Source of the DNA: Bacteroidales bacterium H5
GTDB taxonomy: Bacteria > Bacteroidota > Bacteroidia > Bacteroidales > Muribaculaceae
Reading direction: 5' to 3'
Assembly: GCA_001701225.1 (NCBI GenBank)
Contig: DAAQ01000032.1
Span: forward strand, 55,559-119,558
Length of the DNA: 64,000 bases
Below are positions 9,121 to 17,201 of the stretch, piece by piece. Every line of letters begins with the position of its first letter. Within the stretch, counting starts at the first letter, position 1. The position numbers and the translations under genes were made by a program. The notes beneath the pieces were generated by a model. That model made no database searches. It was not told the DNA's origin and was given only the letters and a program-made list of their open reading frames with translations.

Positions 9121-9177
9121 AAAAATGATTCCGAATCATTCACATTGGGTTGTTGTGAATGATTCGGAATCATTTTT
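9121..9177. repeat. Long inverted repeat with internally palindromic arms
   Basis: The arms (9121-9143 and 9155-9177) are perfect reverse complements of 23 nt around an 11-nt loop. Each arm also contains its own near-palindrome, ATGATTCCGAATCAT or ATGATTCGGAATCAT. The right arm ends in TTTTT, so the structure could terminate transcription leaving the GH97 gene. Confidence 0.85.
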
Positions 9178-9190
9178 GGCACAGAATTCA

Positions 9191-9221
9191 TTGCATAATT
9201 CAAAATTTAACAATAACTTTG
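9191..9221 (+). promoter_or_regulatory. Orphan promoter upstream of the GH35 gene
   Basis: TTG (9191-9193), exactly 20 bp, TAACTTTG (9214-9221). This is one of the best consensus matches in the window, yet the next gene begins about 410 nt downstream. It implies a very long 5' leader or a separate small RNA. Confidence 0.6.
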
Positions 9222-9632
9222 CAGCGCAAGAAACAGTAAAAGGTAACAATAGATTTGTAGATTTTTTTCATGACCTGAAACACAAGAACCTGACTTCACT
9301 ATCGCAACGACTGCATTTTCAACAGGTAAGAAAGATTGTTTCAATGGTTCCTCTCAGATTGCGGCATCCGCCCATAGCCGGAATCATATTTATAAAGAAT
9401 ACGACAACAAACCGCGCCGGATACGATAACAAATCTCAGGCATAATCTTCCTTTTCACCAAAGGACAGCCCCCGGCACAACCGTGTTGTAGGGAATATAT
9501 ATCAAGATACATTAAAAATCATTCAAATCACCGGAATTGGAATGTGACGCACCTGTTTTTTTATTATCTTTGCGGTAGAGGAGCCTGAATCATCCTCCGC
9601 CATGAATAAACCCGACAATCCCTGACAAATAA

Positions 9633-11975
9633 ATGAAAATCAAATTTCTGCTGCTGGTCGCACTGCTCTCCGCCACTCTGGGCATGGGGGCACAGGGCCG
9701 TTTCGAGGCCGGCGACGGCACATTCATGCTCAACGGCGAGCCCTATGTAGTCAAGGCCGCCGAGCTGCATTATCCCCGCATACCGCGTCAATACTGGGAC
9801 CACCGCATCAAGATGTGCAAGGCCCTCGGCATGAACACCGTGTGCCTGTATGTGTTCTGGAACGCTCACGAGCCCGAACCCGACTGGTTTGATTTCGAGG
9901 GCCAGAACGACCTGAGGGCCTTCGTGAAGCTGTGTCAGGCTAACGGCATGAACGTCATACTACGCCCCGGCCCCTATGTATGCGCCGAATGGGAGATGGG
10001 GGGACTGCCCTGGTGGCTGCTCAAGAAGAAGGACATCCGCCTGAGGGAACAGGACCCGTATTTCATCGAGCGTGTCGACAAGTTCCAGAAGGCCGTGGCC
10101 GCACAGGTGGGCGACCTCACCGTGGCCGACGGAGGCCCGATAATAATGGTGCAGGTCGAGAACGAGTACGGCTCGTATGGCACCGACAAGCCATACGTCG
10201 CCGAGATACGCGACATGCTGCGCCGCAATTTTGGCGACAAGGTGACCCTGTTCCAGTGCGACTGGGCCTCGAACTTCCTCAACAACGGCCTTGACGACCT
10301 GATATGGACGGTCAATTTCGGCACAGGCGCCAACATAGACGAGCAGTTTGCCAAGCTGCGCGAGGTGAGGCCCCACAGCCCGCTGATGTGTTCGGAGTTC
10401 TGGAGCGGATGGTTTGACAAATGGGGAGGCAACCACGAGACACGCCCCGCCGGGGCCATGATCGAGGGGATAGACGAAATGCTATCAAAAGGTATCTCGT
10501 TCAGCCTCTACATGACCCACGGAGGCACCAACTGGGGACACTGGGCGGGCGCGAACTCGCCCGGATTCGCCCCCGACGTGACCTCATACGACTACGACGC
10601 CCCCATCAGCGAGTCGGGACTCGCCACACCCAAATACATGCAGCTGCGCAAGACGCTGGCCAAGTATTCGGACAGGAAGCTGCCCCCCGTCCCCGCACCC
10701 GTCAGGACTACGGCAATCCCCGTCATAGAGTTCTCGGAGGTCGCGCCGCTGTTCGCCAACCTCCCCGAGGGGAAGAAGGACGAGAACATACGCACCATGG
10801 AGGAGTATGACCAGGGATTCGGCTCGATACTCTACCGCACCGTCCTCCCGGCACTCCCGGATGGAGGTGTGCTGTGCGTGAGCGACCCTCATGACTACGC
10901 GCAGGTGTTTGTCGACGGGCTCTATGTGGGCACGCTCGACCGCCGTCTGGGCGAGAAGGAGCTGCGCCTGCCGCCGTGCCGGGAAGAGGCCGTGCTCGAC
11001 ATCCTGGTCGAGGCGATGGGACGCATCAATTTCGGACGCGCCATCAAGGATTTCAAGGGAATCACCGACCGTGTCACCGTGACCGAACAGAGGGGTGGCC
11101 ACCGCTTCGTGTGCGACCTCAAGGGCTGGACGGTCTACAACCTCGAGGACAAGGCCGAGTATTACGACTCGATGGAGTATCTGCCCCTCGGGGCATTCAC
11201 GCCCGGCAATGACGGCCGTCTGCCGCGCGGAGTGTATCGCGGCACATTCAATGTCGACCGCCCGGGCGATACGTTCCTCGACTTCTCCACATGGGGCAAA
11301 GGACTTGTATATGTCAACGGCCATCCGCTCGGGCGCATATGGGAGATTGGGCCGCAGCAGACCCTCTATATGCCCGGCTGCTGGCTGCGCAAGGGGGAGA
11401 ACGAGATAATGGTCTATGACATCCTCGGACCGCGCGAGGCGCGCTCGCGTGGCCTGAGAGAGCCGATAATCGACAGCCTCAACCTCCCGGCAATACCCGT
11501 GCACCGCAAGGATGGCGAGACACTCGACCTGACAGGCGAGACACCCGCACTGACCGCTGCATGTGCCCCCGGCAACGGATGGCAGCAGTTCACCTTCGAT
11601 GTTCCCGCCACGGGGCGCTATGTCTGCATCGAGGCACTGTCGCCCATCGGCAAGGGCACCGAGGCGGCAATCGCCGAGCTATACCTGCTCGACAAGGATG
11701 GCAAACGCCTGTCGCGCGAGCCGTGGACGGTAAGATATGCCGACAGCGAGGAGGTGACACACGGCAACCATGCCGCAGACAAGATATTCGACCTGCAGGA
11801 ATCGACCTACTGGACCACCCCGCGGGATATCCCCTACCCCCACGCGGTCGTCATCGACCTCGGGGCCGAGCACACGCTGGGGGGCATACAGATGCTGCCC
11901 CGCATGGAGAGCACGGTCCCCGGCGCGATAAAGGATTTCAAGGTCTACGTCAAGCCCGGCGATTTCAGATACTGA
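9633..11975 (+). CDS. GH35 beta-galactosidase
   Basis: A 780-residue secreted enzyme (signal MKIKFLLLVALLSATLGMGAQG) expected to remove terminal beta-galactose from polysaccharides or oligosaccharides. TIM-barrel signatures are intact: FVKLCQANGMNVILRPGPYVCAEW and VENEYGSYG with acid/base Glu178, and MCSEFWSGWFDKWGG with nucleophile Glu255. Accessory beta-sandwich domains follow, and the last 130 or so residues (ALSPIGKGTEAAIAELYLLD to MLPRMESTVPGAIKDFKVYV) look like an F5/8 type C carbohydrate-binding domain. It is followed 34 nt later by the GH51 gene, presumably in one operon. Confidence 0.95.
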   Translation: MKIKFLLLVALLSATLGMGAQGRFEAGDGTFMLNGEPYVVKAAELHYPRIPRQYWDHRIKMCKALGMNTVCLYVFWNAHEPEPDWFDFEGQNDLRAFVKLCQANGMNVILRPGPYVCAEWEMGGLPWWLLKKKDIRLREQDPYFIERVDKFQKAVAAQVGDLTVADGGPIIMVQVENEYGSYGTDKPYVAEIRDMLRRNFGDKVTLFQCDWASNFLNNGLDDLIWTVNFGTGANIDEQFAKLREVRPHSPLMCSEFWSGWFDKWGGNHETRPAGAMIEGIDEMLSKGISFSLYMTHGGTNWGHWAGANSPGFAPDVTSYDYDAPISESGLATPKYMQLRKTLAKYSDRKLPPVPAPVRTTAIPVIEFSEVAPLFANLPEGKKDENIRTMEEYDQGFGSILYRTVLPALPDGGVLCVSDPHDYAQVFVDGLYVGTLDRRLGEKELRLPPCREEAVLDILVEAMGRINFGRAIKDFKGITDRVTVTEQRGGHRFVCDLKGWTVYNLEDKAEYYDSMEYLPLGAFTPGNDGRLPRGVYRGTFNVDRPGDTFLDFSTWGKGLVYVNGHPLGRIWEIGPQQTLYMPGCWLRKGENEIMVYDILGPREARSRGLREPIIDSLNLPAIPVHRKDGETLDLTGETPALTAACAPGNGWQQFTFDVPATGRYVCIEALSPIGKGTEAAIAELYLLDKDGKRLSREPWTVRYADSEEVTHGNHAADKIFDLQESTYWTTPRDIPYPHAVVIDLGAEHTLGGIQMLPRMESTVPGAIKDFKVYVKPGDFRY

Positions 11976-12009
11976 CTCACGACAACTGATACCATCACGA
12001 CATAAAAAA

Positions 12010-13566
12010 ATGAACCACATCCGTCACATTCTTCCCCTCGCGGCCATTATCATGGCCGGCGCGCAGGGTGTACTTGCAACAGAGAAGGCCACAGTCAACC
12101 TGCATCTCTCGGAGGCCGACACGGCACTCACCATTCCGGCCGAGATATACGGCCAGTTTGCCGAACATCTCGGCACATGTATCTACGGTGGCCTGTGGGT
12201 GGGCCCCGAGTCGTCCATCCCCAACACCGACGGCTATCGCAATGACGTGCTGGGCGCACTGCGCGCCCTCAAGGTGCCGGTGATGCGCTGGCCGGGAGGT
12301 TGCTTTGCCGACGAGTATCACTGGACAGACGGCATCGGCCCCAAGGAGAACCGTCCAGTAATGGTCAACACCAACTGGGGAGGCACCGTCGAGGACAACA
12401 GCTTCGGCACTCACGAGTTCTTCAACCTGTGCGAGCTGATAGGCTGCGAGCCATATCTGAGCGGCAATGTCGGCAGCGGCACCGTCGAGGAGCTGGCCAA
12501 ATGGGTCGAGTATATCACCGCCGAGAACGGCCCGATGGCCGAGAAACGCAAGCAGAACGGCCGCGAGAAACCCTGGAAGCTCAAGTATCTCGGCGTAGGC
12601 AACGAGAGCTGGGGTTGCGGAGGACATTTCACCCCCGAGGACTATGCCGGGGCATACCGCCGCTATCAGACCTACTGCCGCGAGTTTGACGGCAACAGGC
12701 TCTTCAAGATAGCCTCGGGCGCCAGCGACTATGACTACAACTGGACCGACGTGCTGATGAAGAAGGCCCGTCGCCACATGAAGGGACTCTCGCTGCACTA
12801 CTATACCGTCAAAGGGTGGAACGGCAGCAAGGGCGCGGCCACGAAGTTTGACGACGACGAGTACTACTGGACGCTGGGCAAGTGCCTGGAGATCGAGGAT
12901 GTCATCGGACGCCACGACTCGATCATGACCGTCTATGACCCCGACAAGAGAGTAGCCCTGATGGTAGACGAATGGGGCACATGGTGGGACGAGGAGCCCG
13001 GAACGGTGCGCGGACACCTCTACCAGCAGAACACCATGCGCGACGCCATGGTGGCAGCCCTCAGCCTCAACGTGTTCCACCGCCATACAGACCGTGTCAA
13101 GATGGCCAACATAGCCCAGATAGCCAACGTGCTGCAGTCGATGGTGCTCACAAAGGACAACAAGATGGTGCTCACCCCCACATATTACGTATTCAAGATG
13201 TATGTGCCTCACCAGAACGCCACGGTTGTGCCCCTCGATGTCGAGACAACCGCACGCAAGGTGCTCGGCGACCGCACGGTGCCCACCGTCAGCGCAACAG
13301 CCTCGACCAAGGACGGCATACTCAACATCACCCTGACAAACATCGACCTCAACGAGCCTGCCGAGGTGACCATACCCCTCGACCGCGCCCGCAAGGACAA
13401 GATAACAGGCGTGATACTCACCGCCGCCTCGATTGACGACTACAACGATTTCGGACAGGCTGAGAAAGTTAAGCTCAAGTCCTTCAGCGGCTACAAGGCA
13501 GGCAAATCGGGCCTCTCCGTCAACCTACCCTCCAAGTCGATAGTGTCACTGAGCATCCCCCTCTGA
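12010..13566 (+). CDS. GH51 alpha-L-arabinofuranosidase
   Basis: A 518-residue protein with a signal peptide (MNHIRHILPLAAIIMAGAQGVLA), so probably periplasmic or surface located. It hydrolyses alpha-L-arabinofuranosyl side chains. Both catalytic motifs are present: acid/base Glu199 in GVGNESWGCGG and nucleophile Glu321 in VDEWGTWWDE, preceded by the conserved MRWPGGCFADEYHW loop. The C-terminal jelly-roll spans about 390-518. With GH127/146 it would let the cell take both beta- and alpha-linked arabinofuranose. It is the last gene of the glycosidase run and ends before a shared terminator. Confidence 0.95.
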   Translation: MNHIRHILPLAAIIMAGAQGVLATEKATVNLHLSEADTALTIPAEIYGQFAEHLGTCIYGGLWVGPESSIPNTDGYRNDVLGALRALKVPVMRWPGGCFADEYHWTDGIGPKENRPVMVNTNWGGTVEDNSFGTHEFFNLCELIGCEPYLSGNVGSGTVEELAKWVEYITAENGPMAEKRKQNGREKPWKLKYLGVGNESWGCGGHFTPEDYAGAYRRYQTYCREFDGNRLFKIASGASDYDYNWTDVLMKKARRHMKGLSLHYYTVKGWNGSKGAATKFDDDEYYWTLGKCLEIEDVIGRHDSIMTVYDPDKRVALMVDEWGTWWDEEPGTVRGHLYQQNTMRDAMVAALSLNVFHRHTDRVKMANIAQIANVLQSMVLTKDNKMVLTPTYYVFKMYVPHQNATVVPLDVETTARKVLGDRTVPTVSATASTKDGILNITLTNIDLNEPAEVTIPLDRARKDKITGVILTAASIDDYNDFGQAEKVKLKSFSGYKAGKSGLSVNLPSKSIVSLSIPL

Positions 13567-13592
13567 CGCACCGGCATACCGGCAATAGAAAA

Positions 13593-13632
13593 CAGGGACG
13601 CTCCCGTGCGGGGCGTCCCTGCTATATTTTCA
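13593..13632. terminator. Bidirectional terminator
   Basis: CAGGGACGC (13593-13601) pairs with GCGTCCCTG (13613-13621). T-rich sequence follows on the plus strand, and the minus strand reads TTTTCTATT after the stem. It sits between the convergent GH51 and M28 genes. Confidence 0.8.
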
Positions 13633-13650
13633 TACAGAAGCTGTCCGGGT

Positions 13651-14658
13651 TCAGGGCTTCTCTGAATATACCACATTCAGCACCGTCTGTCCCACGGCCT
13701 TAAGCGTCCGGCGGTCTATGTTGTCCATATTGTCCTGAGCCGTATGCCATGTTGGATTGAACGACTTCGTGACCTCGTTCTTCGACTCTATGATGTCGAT
13801 GGCAGGTATCCCGGCCTGGTTGACATAGAAATGGTCGTCAATCACGGCTCCGCCGTCGACATTGACAAACCTGTCGCCATATCCGGCACGCACCGCCGCG
13901 CTCCATACCTTGTCGACAATGCCCGGAGCGGACTGGTTTGAGAAATACTCCCTGTGGAATTTGGCATCGATGCCCCCCACCATATCGAGCAGCACGGCAT
14001 AACGCGGCAAGGAATCCTGTGCATACGGCAGATGGGCTACCCAGTATTGGGTACCTAATGCCCACGACTCATCGTGAATCGAAAAGCCTGACGACTGCCC
14101 GTAGTCCTCGGCATCGACAAAAAGTATGTCAACCCCCACCTTCGGCTCCTGCTGGCCGAGATGACGCGCCACCTCGAGCAGCACGCCTACACCGCTGGCA
14201 CCGTCATTGGCACCAGGGATGGGCAGCAGGCGGTTCTCCTCGCGGTCGTCAGAGTCGGCCCACGGACGCGTGTCATAGTGGGCGAGAAGCAATATCCTCT
14301 CCCTGGCCTCAGGCTTGAACGAAGCCATTATGTTTGTTATCGGCAGACGGTCGCCGTTATATGCAGTCACGACACCCGTCTGGGTCTTCACGGTATCTGC
14401 CCCATGACGCACAAGCTCATCCTGCAGCCATGTGGCACAGGCAGCACTCGCCTCGGTGCCGGGCACACGCGGCCCGAAAGCAACCTGACGGTCGACATAC
14501 GCATAAGCGCTGTCTGCGTCAAAACGCCCGCCAATCACAACCCCGTCCCCCTGAGCCGAGTCCTCGTCCCGGGTCGCGGAATTACCATTGGTGCGGCATC
14601 CCGACAGCAGTATCACAGCCATCGCCGACATAGCGGCAGACATAAGGAGGTGTTTCAT
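13651..14658 (-). CDS. M28-fold lipoprotein, glutaminyl-cyclase-like
   Basis: A 335-residue protein with a lipoprotein signal (lipobox LLSGC, Cys21). The zinc-peptidase fold shows metal-site stretches LAHYDTRPWAD, GANDGASGVGVLLEVARH and FVDAEDYGQ, and a late HTAQDN histidine. This arrangement resembles Bacteroidota type II glutaminyl-peptide cyclotransferases, which form N-terminal pyroglutamate on exported proteins, as well as M28 aminopeptidases; the sequence alone does not separate the two. It acts in the periplasm or on the outer membrane. It is transcribed alone from a promoter with TAACTTTG at 14764-14757, leaving a leader of about 90 nt. Confidence 0.82.
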   Translation of the reverse strand: MKHLLMSAAMSAMAVILLSGCRTNGNSATRDEDSAQGDGVVIGGRFDADSAYAYVDRQVAFGPRVPGTEASAACATWLQDELVRHGADTVKTQTGVVTAYNGDRLPITNIMASFKPEARERILLLAHYDTRPWADSDDREENRLLPIPGANDGASGVGVLLEVARHLGQQEPKVGVDILFVDAEDYGQSSGFSIHDESWALGTQYWVAHLPYAQDSLPRYAVLLDMVGGIDAKFHREYFSNQSAPGIVDKVWSAAVRAGYGDRFVNVDGGAVIDDHFYVNQAGIPAIDIIESKNEVTKSFNPTWHTAQDNMDNIDRRTLKAVGQTVLNVVYSEKP

Positions 14659-14756
14659 GCTGTGGTTTATGTTTTAATGGTTTACTATGATTGATGTTTG
14701 GCAGCTCCGGCATATATGCACCGGACAATAGCGCACTGTGAGGGGGTTCCCGACTG

Positions 14757-14764
14757 CAAAGTTA
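14757..14764 (-). promoter_or_regulatory. -7 element for the M28 lipoprotein gene
   Basis: Minus-strand TAACTTTG followed by C, about 95 nt before the start codon at 14658. The rest of the 300-bp gap 14659-14958 is AT-rich and carries the promoter of the next gene; I see no other gene there. Confidence 0.55.
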
Positions 14765-14887
14765 CAACTAAGTTACAAATCGCCAACAATTTTATTACAA
14801 TATATTTCAGCGTTTAACCATGTTTAACACAGTGTCATAAAGCGATAAAAAAATCTCCCCGACATACGAAACCAAGCGCCATGATAG

Positions 14888-14916
14888 TTGTATATAAAGA
14901 AAAATGCGTACCTTTG
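14888..14916 (+). promoter_or_regulatory. Promoter of the small acidic protein gene
   Basis: TTG (14888-14890), 18-bp spacer, TACCTTTG (14909-14916), then a leader of about 35 nt to the ATG at 14959. Confidence 0.65.
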
Positions 14917-14958
14917 CGCGCTAAAACAAAAAACGAACACTCTCTAACCGAAACGACA

Positions 14959-15180
14959 ATGTATTGGACACTTGAACTGGCCTCCAAGCTCGAGGACGCC
15001 CCCTGGCCCGCCACCAAAGACGAGCTCATAGACTACGCCATGCGCTCAGGCGCCCCCATGGAAGTAATCGAAAACCTCCAGGAAATCGAAGACGAAGGCG
15101 AACCCTACGAAAGCATCGAAGATATCTGGCCCGACTACCCCTCCAAAGAAGACTTCTTCTTCAACGAGGAGGAGTATTGA
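14959..15180 (+). CDS. Small acidic DUF2795-like protein
   Basis: A 73-residue very acidic protein: MYWTLELASKLEDAPWPATKDELIDYA at the start, then a tail rich in Glu and Asp (PSKEDFFFNEEEY). The DELIDYA..SGAPMEVIENLQEIEDE segment resembles the small DUF2795 domain found in short bacterial proteins of unknown function. The start is placed at 14959, downstream of a good promoter; a longer frame from 14881 would begin before the promoter. A perfect terminator follows the stop. Confidence 0.75.
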   Translation: MYWTLELASKLEDAPWPATKDELIDYAMRSGAPMEVIENLQEIEDEGEPYESIEDIWPDYPSKEDFFFNEEEY

Positions 15181-15224
15181 TTGGAAAATCAGCCGGATTT
15201 TAAGGCATAAATATTTTGAAATAT

Positions 15225-15269
15225 AAGCGATTGACAAGTGAAAAAACAGACTTGTCAATCGCTTTTTGT
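15225..15269 (+). terminator. Terminator of the small acidic protein gene
   Basis: Perfect 15-bp arms AAGCGATTGACAAGT (15225-15239) and ACTTGTCAATCGCTT (15250-15264), followed by T residues. Confidence 0.93.
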
Positions 15270-15420
15270 TACCCCTATACTGCACAACACACCTGTCTTT
15301 TTGCAGACACTTAGCTATTCATCTGAAATTCCGATATTTAAGATCAAGTTCCAGCAAGCGGTAATGCCATCAGTGTGAGGATGGGTTACAATCAGTCGGC
15401 TTGCTTTAGGGCTGCTCGAC

Positions 15421-15777
15421 TCAATCGACTTTGTATTTTTGTTCGAACAGATCCATGTGCTCTTTACCCCATATGAGCATACTGTCAATAATTGGTATGA
15501 GCGATAGCCCGAGTGCGGTTATACGATACTCCGAGCGCGGAGGCAACTCCGGGAATATGGTCTTGATGACCAGACCGTCTTCTACCATCTCCTTGAGCTG
15601 GATGTCTAGTACTCGAGGCGCCGCTTCCGGCAGACATTTATGTATTTCGCTTGGCCGCATAGGCTGGCCGGAACGCAGTTCGTCAAGGATACACGATTTC
15701 CATTTCGATTCTATGAGGCTCATTGTCAACCGAAGAGGGCAATCAAGGTCGACGGGTATTTTCTTTTCGTATGCCAT
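15421..15777 (-). CDS. HxlR-family winged-helix regulator
   Basis: A 118-residue transcription factor with the HxlR pattern: DCPLRLTMSLIESKWKSCILDELRSGQPMRPSEIHKCLP (helix-turn-helix), then RVLDIQLKEMVEDGLVIK and the wing PPRSEYRITALG. HxlR proteins often sense reactive electrophiles or redox signals and control a neighbouring divergent gene. Here the divergent genes are two NTF2-like proteins and a nitroreductase remnant, a typical setting. Start taken at ATG 15777; a TTG seven codons upstream coincides with the promoter. A 12-bp inverted repeat lies between the divergent promoters. Confidence 0.9.
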   Translation of the reverse strand: MAYEKKIPVDLDCPLRLTMSLIESKWKSCILDELRSGQPMRPSEIHKCLPEAAPRVLDIQLKEMVEDGLVIKTIFPELPPRSEYRITALGLSLIPIIDSMLIWGKEHMDLFEQKYKVD

Positions 15778-15795
15778 GTCGTCATTTTTTGAGTA

Positions 15796-15897
15796 CAAAG
15801 TTAGCGAATATTGCTGAAAATCAGAATACCGAAAAATTTTTCCATATATGAATAATTTTTCGGTACTTGTTTTACTGTGATTACCATACTAATTTTG
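15796..15897. promoter_or_regulatory. Divergent promoters with 12-bp inverted repeat operator
   Basis: Minus -7 TAACTTTG (15803-15796) for hxlR. Plus -33 TTG (15867-15869) and -7 TAATTTTG (15890-15897) for the NTF2 gene. Between them the perfect inverted repeat TACCGAAAAATT (15827-15838) / AATTTTTCGGTA (15854-15865), with 15 bp between arms, is a likely HxlR binding site touching both promoters. Confidence 0.7.
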
Positions 15898-15928
15898 CAA
15901 TCATAAAATCAAAACGATAACTATCAAT

Positions 15929-16333
15929 ATGAGAGACGATATCAAAGAATACGAAGCAGTGGCAAAGGCCGCAGGGAACTTTGTGCGCAGTGTTGCCGAA
16001 GGGGACAGCAGGTATGCAAAAGAGCTCTTCACCGACGATGCCGTACTGTTCGGCATACTTGACGGAGTACTGGAGCATGGCTCTATCGAACAGTTCTATC
16101 GCAATGTCGATACAGTGGGTGCCGGAGACAATTTCAAAGCCCGGATCGACGTGCTGTCAGTAGAGGAAACCGTTGCTGTGGTGCGTGTGCTTGAAGAAGG
16201 CTGGGGAGGAAGAATCGACTTTACAGATTTCCTTCTGCTCCTGAAACTCAACGGAGAATGGAAATGTGTGGCAAAAACCTATAACCAGAACTCAGACACA
16301 ATCAATAATAAACAATATGGTGAAAGACTATAA
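15929..16333 (+). CDS. NTF2/SnoaL-like protein (lumazine-binding-like), copy 1
   Basis: A 134-residue cone-fold protein without a signal peptide: VAKAAGNFVRSVAEGDSRYAKELFTDDAVLFG, then repeated strands ending LLLKLNGEWKCVAKTY. This matches the NTF2-like superfamily (SnoaL, Lumazine_bd_2), which includes small isomerases, hydrolases and ligand-binding proteins; no catalytic residues are diagnostic here. It starts 32 nt after a consensus promoter probably controlled by the divergent HxlR regulator, and its last 17 nt overlap the next gene. Confidence 0.85.
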   Translation: MRDDIKEYEAVAKAAGNFVRSVAEGDSRYAKELFTDDAVLFGILDGVLEHGSIEQFYRNVDTVGAGDNFKARIDVLSVEETVAVVRVLEEGWGGRIDFTDFLLLLKLNGEWKCVAKTYNQNSDTINNKQYGERL

Positions 16334-16667
16334 AGAAATCAAGGACACGGTGATGCAGTATGTAAACGGATGCTCCACCGGTGATGTGGAGTTAGCCAAG
16401 AAGGCGTTCCACAAAGACGCAATCATGTACGGCTATCTCAATGGCGCACTCTGTGCCGGAAGTATCGACGCTCTCTATGCCGCAATCTCGCAGCTTGGCG
16501 CAGCTCCCGAGACCAGATATGAGGTTGACGTGATGGAGGTGGTCGGTACAGCCGCAACCGTCCGCGTGGTTCTCGAAGACTGGCACGGACTCGGATTCAC
16601 TGACTTCCATTCGCTCGTCAGGATAGACGGCAAATGGCAGATTGTCGCCAAAATTTTCCATCAGTAA
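16317..16667 (+). CDS. NTF2/SnoaL-like protein, copy 2
   Basis: A 116-residue paralogue of the preceding gene, sharing the pattern MQYVNGCSTGDVELAKKAFHKDAIMYGYLNGAL...GSIDALYAAI and a C-terminal LVRIDGKWQIVAKIFHQ that matches LLKLNGEWKCVAKTYNQ of copy 1. The ATG at 16317 lies within the 3' end of copy 1, indicating translational coupling. Tandem NTF2-like proteins of this kind may form heterodimers, since the fold is usually dimeric. Confidence 0.85.
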   Translation: MVKDYKEIKDTVMQYVNGCSTGDVELAKKAFHKDAIMYGYLNGALCAGSIDALYAAISQLGAAPETRYEVDVMEVVGTAATVRVVLEDWHGLGFTDFHSLVRIDGKWQIVAKIFHQ

Positions 16668-16670
16668 AAT

Positions 16671-17081
16671 ATGGGCGATTTCCTCGAACTTGCAAGAGCG
16701 CGCTGGTCGGTGCGCTCTTTTTCTTCCCGACAGGTTGAACCGGATAAACTGGATCTTATCCTTAAAGCCGGACAGATTGCTCCAACAGCCGTAAACTATC
16801 AGCCCCAGAAAATATATGTCCTTCAAAGCCCGGAAGCTTTGGGCAAAATCCGGGCCATAACCAGAAGCACATATAACGCTCCGACAGTTCTTCTCGTCTG
16901 CTACGATACACGTCTGAGTTGGAAAAGTCCCTTCGTGGAAGGTTACGACTGCGGAGAGATGGATGCATCCATAGTATGCACCCATATGATGCTTGAGGCC
17001 TGGGATATAGGCATCGACTCATGCTGGCTGACGGGCAGTTTGCATGAAAAGAGGATGAGACCGGGGGACTCATCCTCATAA
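16671..17081 (+). pseudogene. Nitroreductase-family gene, 3' truncated
   Basis: The 136 codons begin as a normal FMN-dependent nitroreductase (FLELARARWSVRSFSSRQVEPDKLDLILKAGQIAPTAVNYQPQ with FMN-contacting RWSVR; later MDASIVCTHMMLEAWDIGIDSCWLTG). The frame then changes into RPGDSSS and stops where the family continues for some 35-45 residues including a conserved LGYP segment. I find no continuation of the missing part downstream, so the 3' end was probably lost by deletion near 17050. It starts 3 nt after the second NTF2 gene, so it was part of that operon. Confidence 0.75.
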
Positions 17082-17201
17082 CCATTGACTCCGTGTTTTC
17101 GGCGGTTGCCTACTTGCTCGGATGGTTTTCAAATTGTGCCCGTTGTGGCACTGCTGTCTCACATCCATGCAATGGAACCTTGCGGTTGACCGGTCACACC
17201 A

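Larger units (their letters stand above)
9099..9632. other. 534-bp intergenic region with a nested palindrome and an orphan promoter
   Basis: It holds a 23-bp-arm hairpin at 9121-9177 and a consensus promoter at 9191-9221 with no convincing open frame behind it. A second -7-like TATCTTTG lies at 9565-9572, about 60 nt before the GH35 gene. The AT-rich stretch 9222-9560 may be a long leader, a small RNA or decayed sequence; I recognise nothing else in it. Confidence 0.6.

Noticed and set aside
9020..9445. A 141-codon plus frame in the GH97-GH35 gap
   Set aside because: It overlaps the GH97 3' end and crosses the long palindrome; its sequence is low-complexity and matches nothing known to me.
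10584..11504. A 306-codon minus-strand frame inside the GH35 gene
   Set aside because: Antisense shadow in high-GC coding sequence; no start signals or family features.
15316..15420. Minus-strand stretch of 34 codons (reading KASRLIVTHPHTDGITACWN) after the hxlR stop
   Set aside because: It looks protein-like but is too short, without a start, and I cannot name a family; it could be the end of a lost gene. A translated search would decide.
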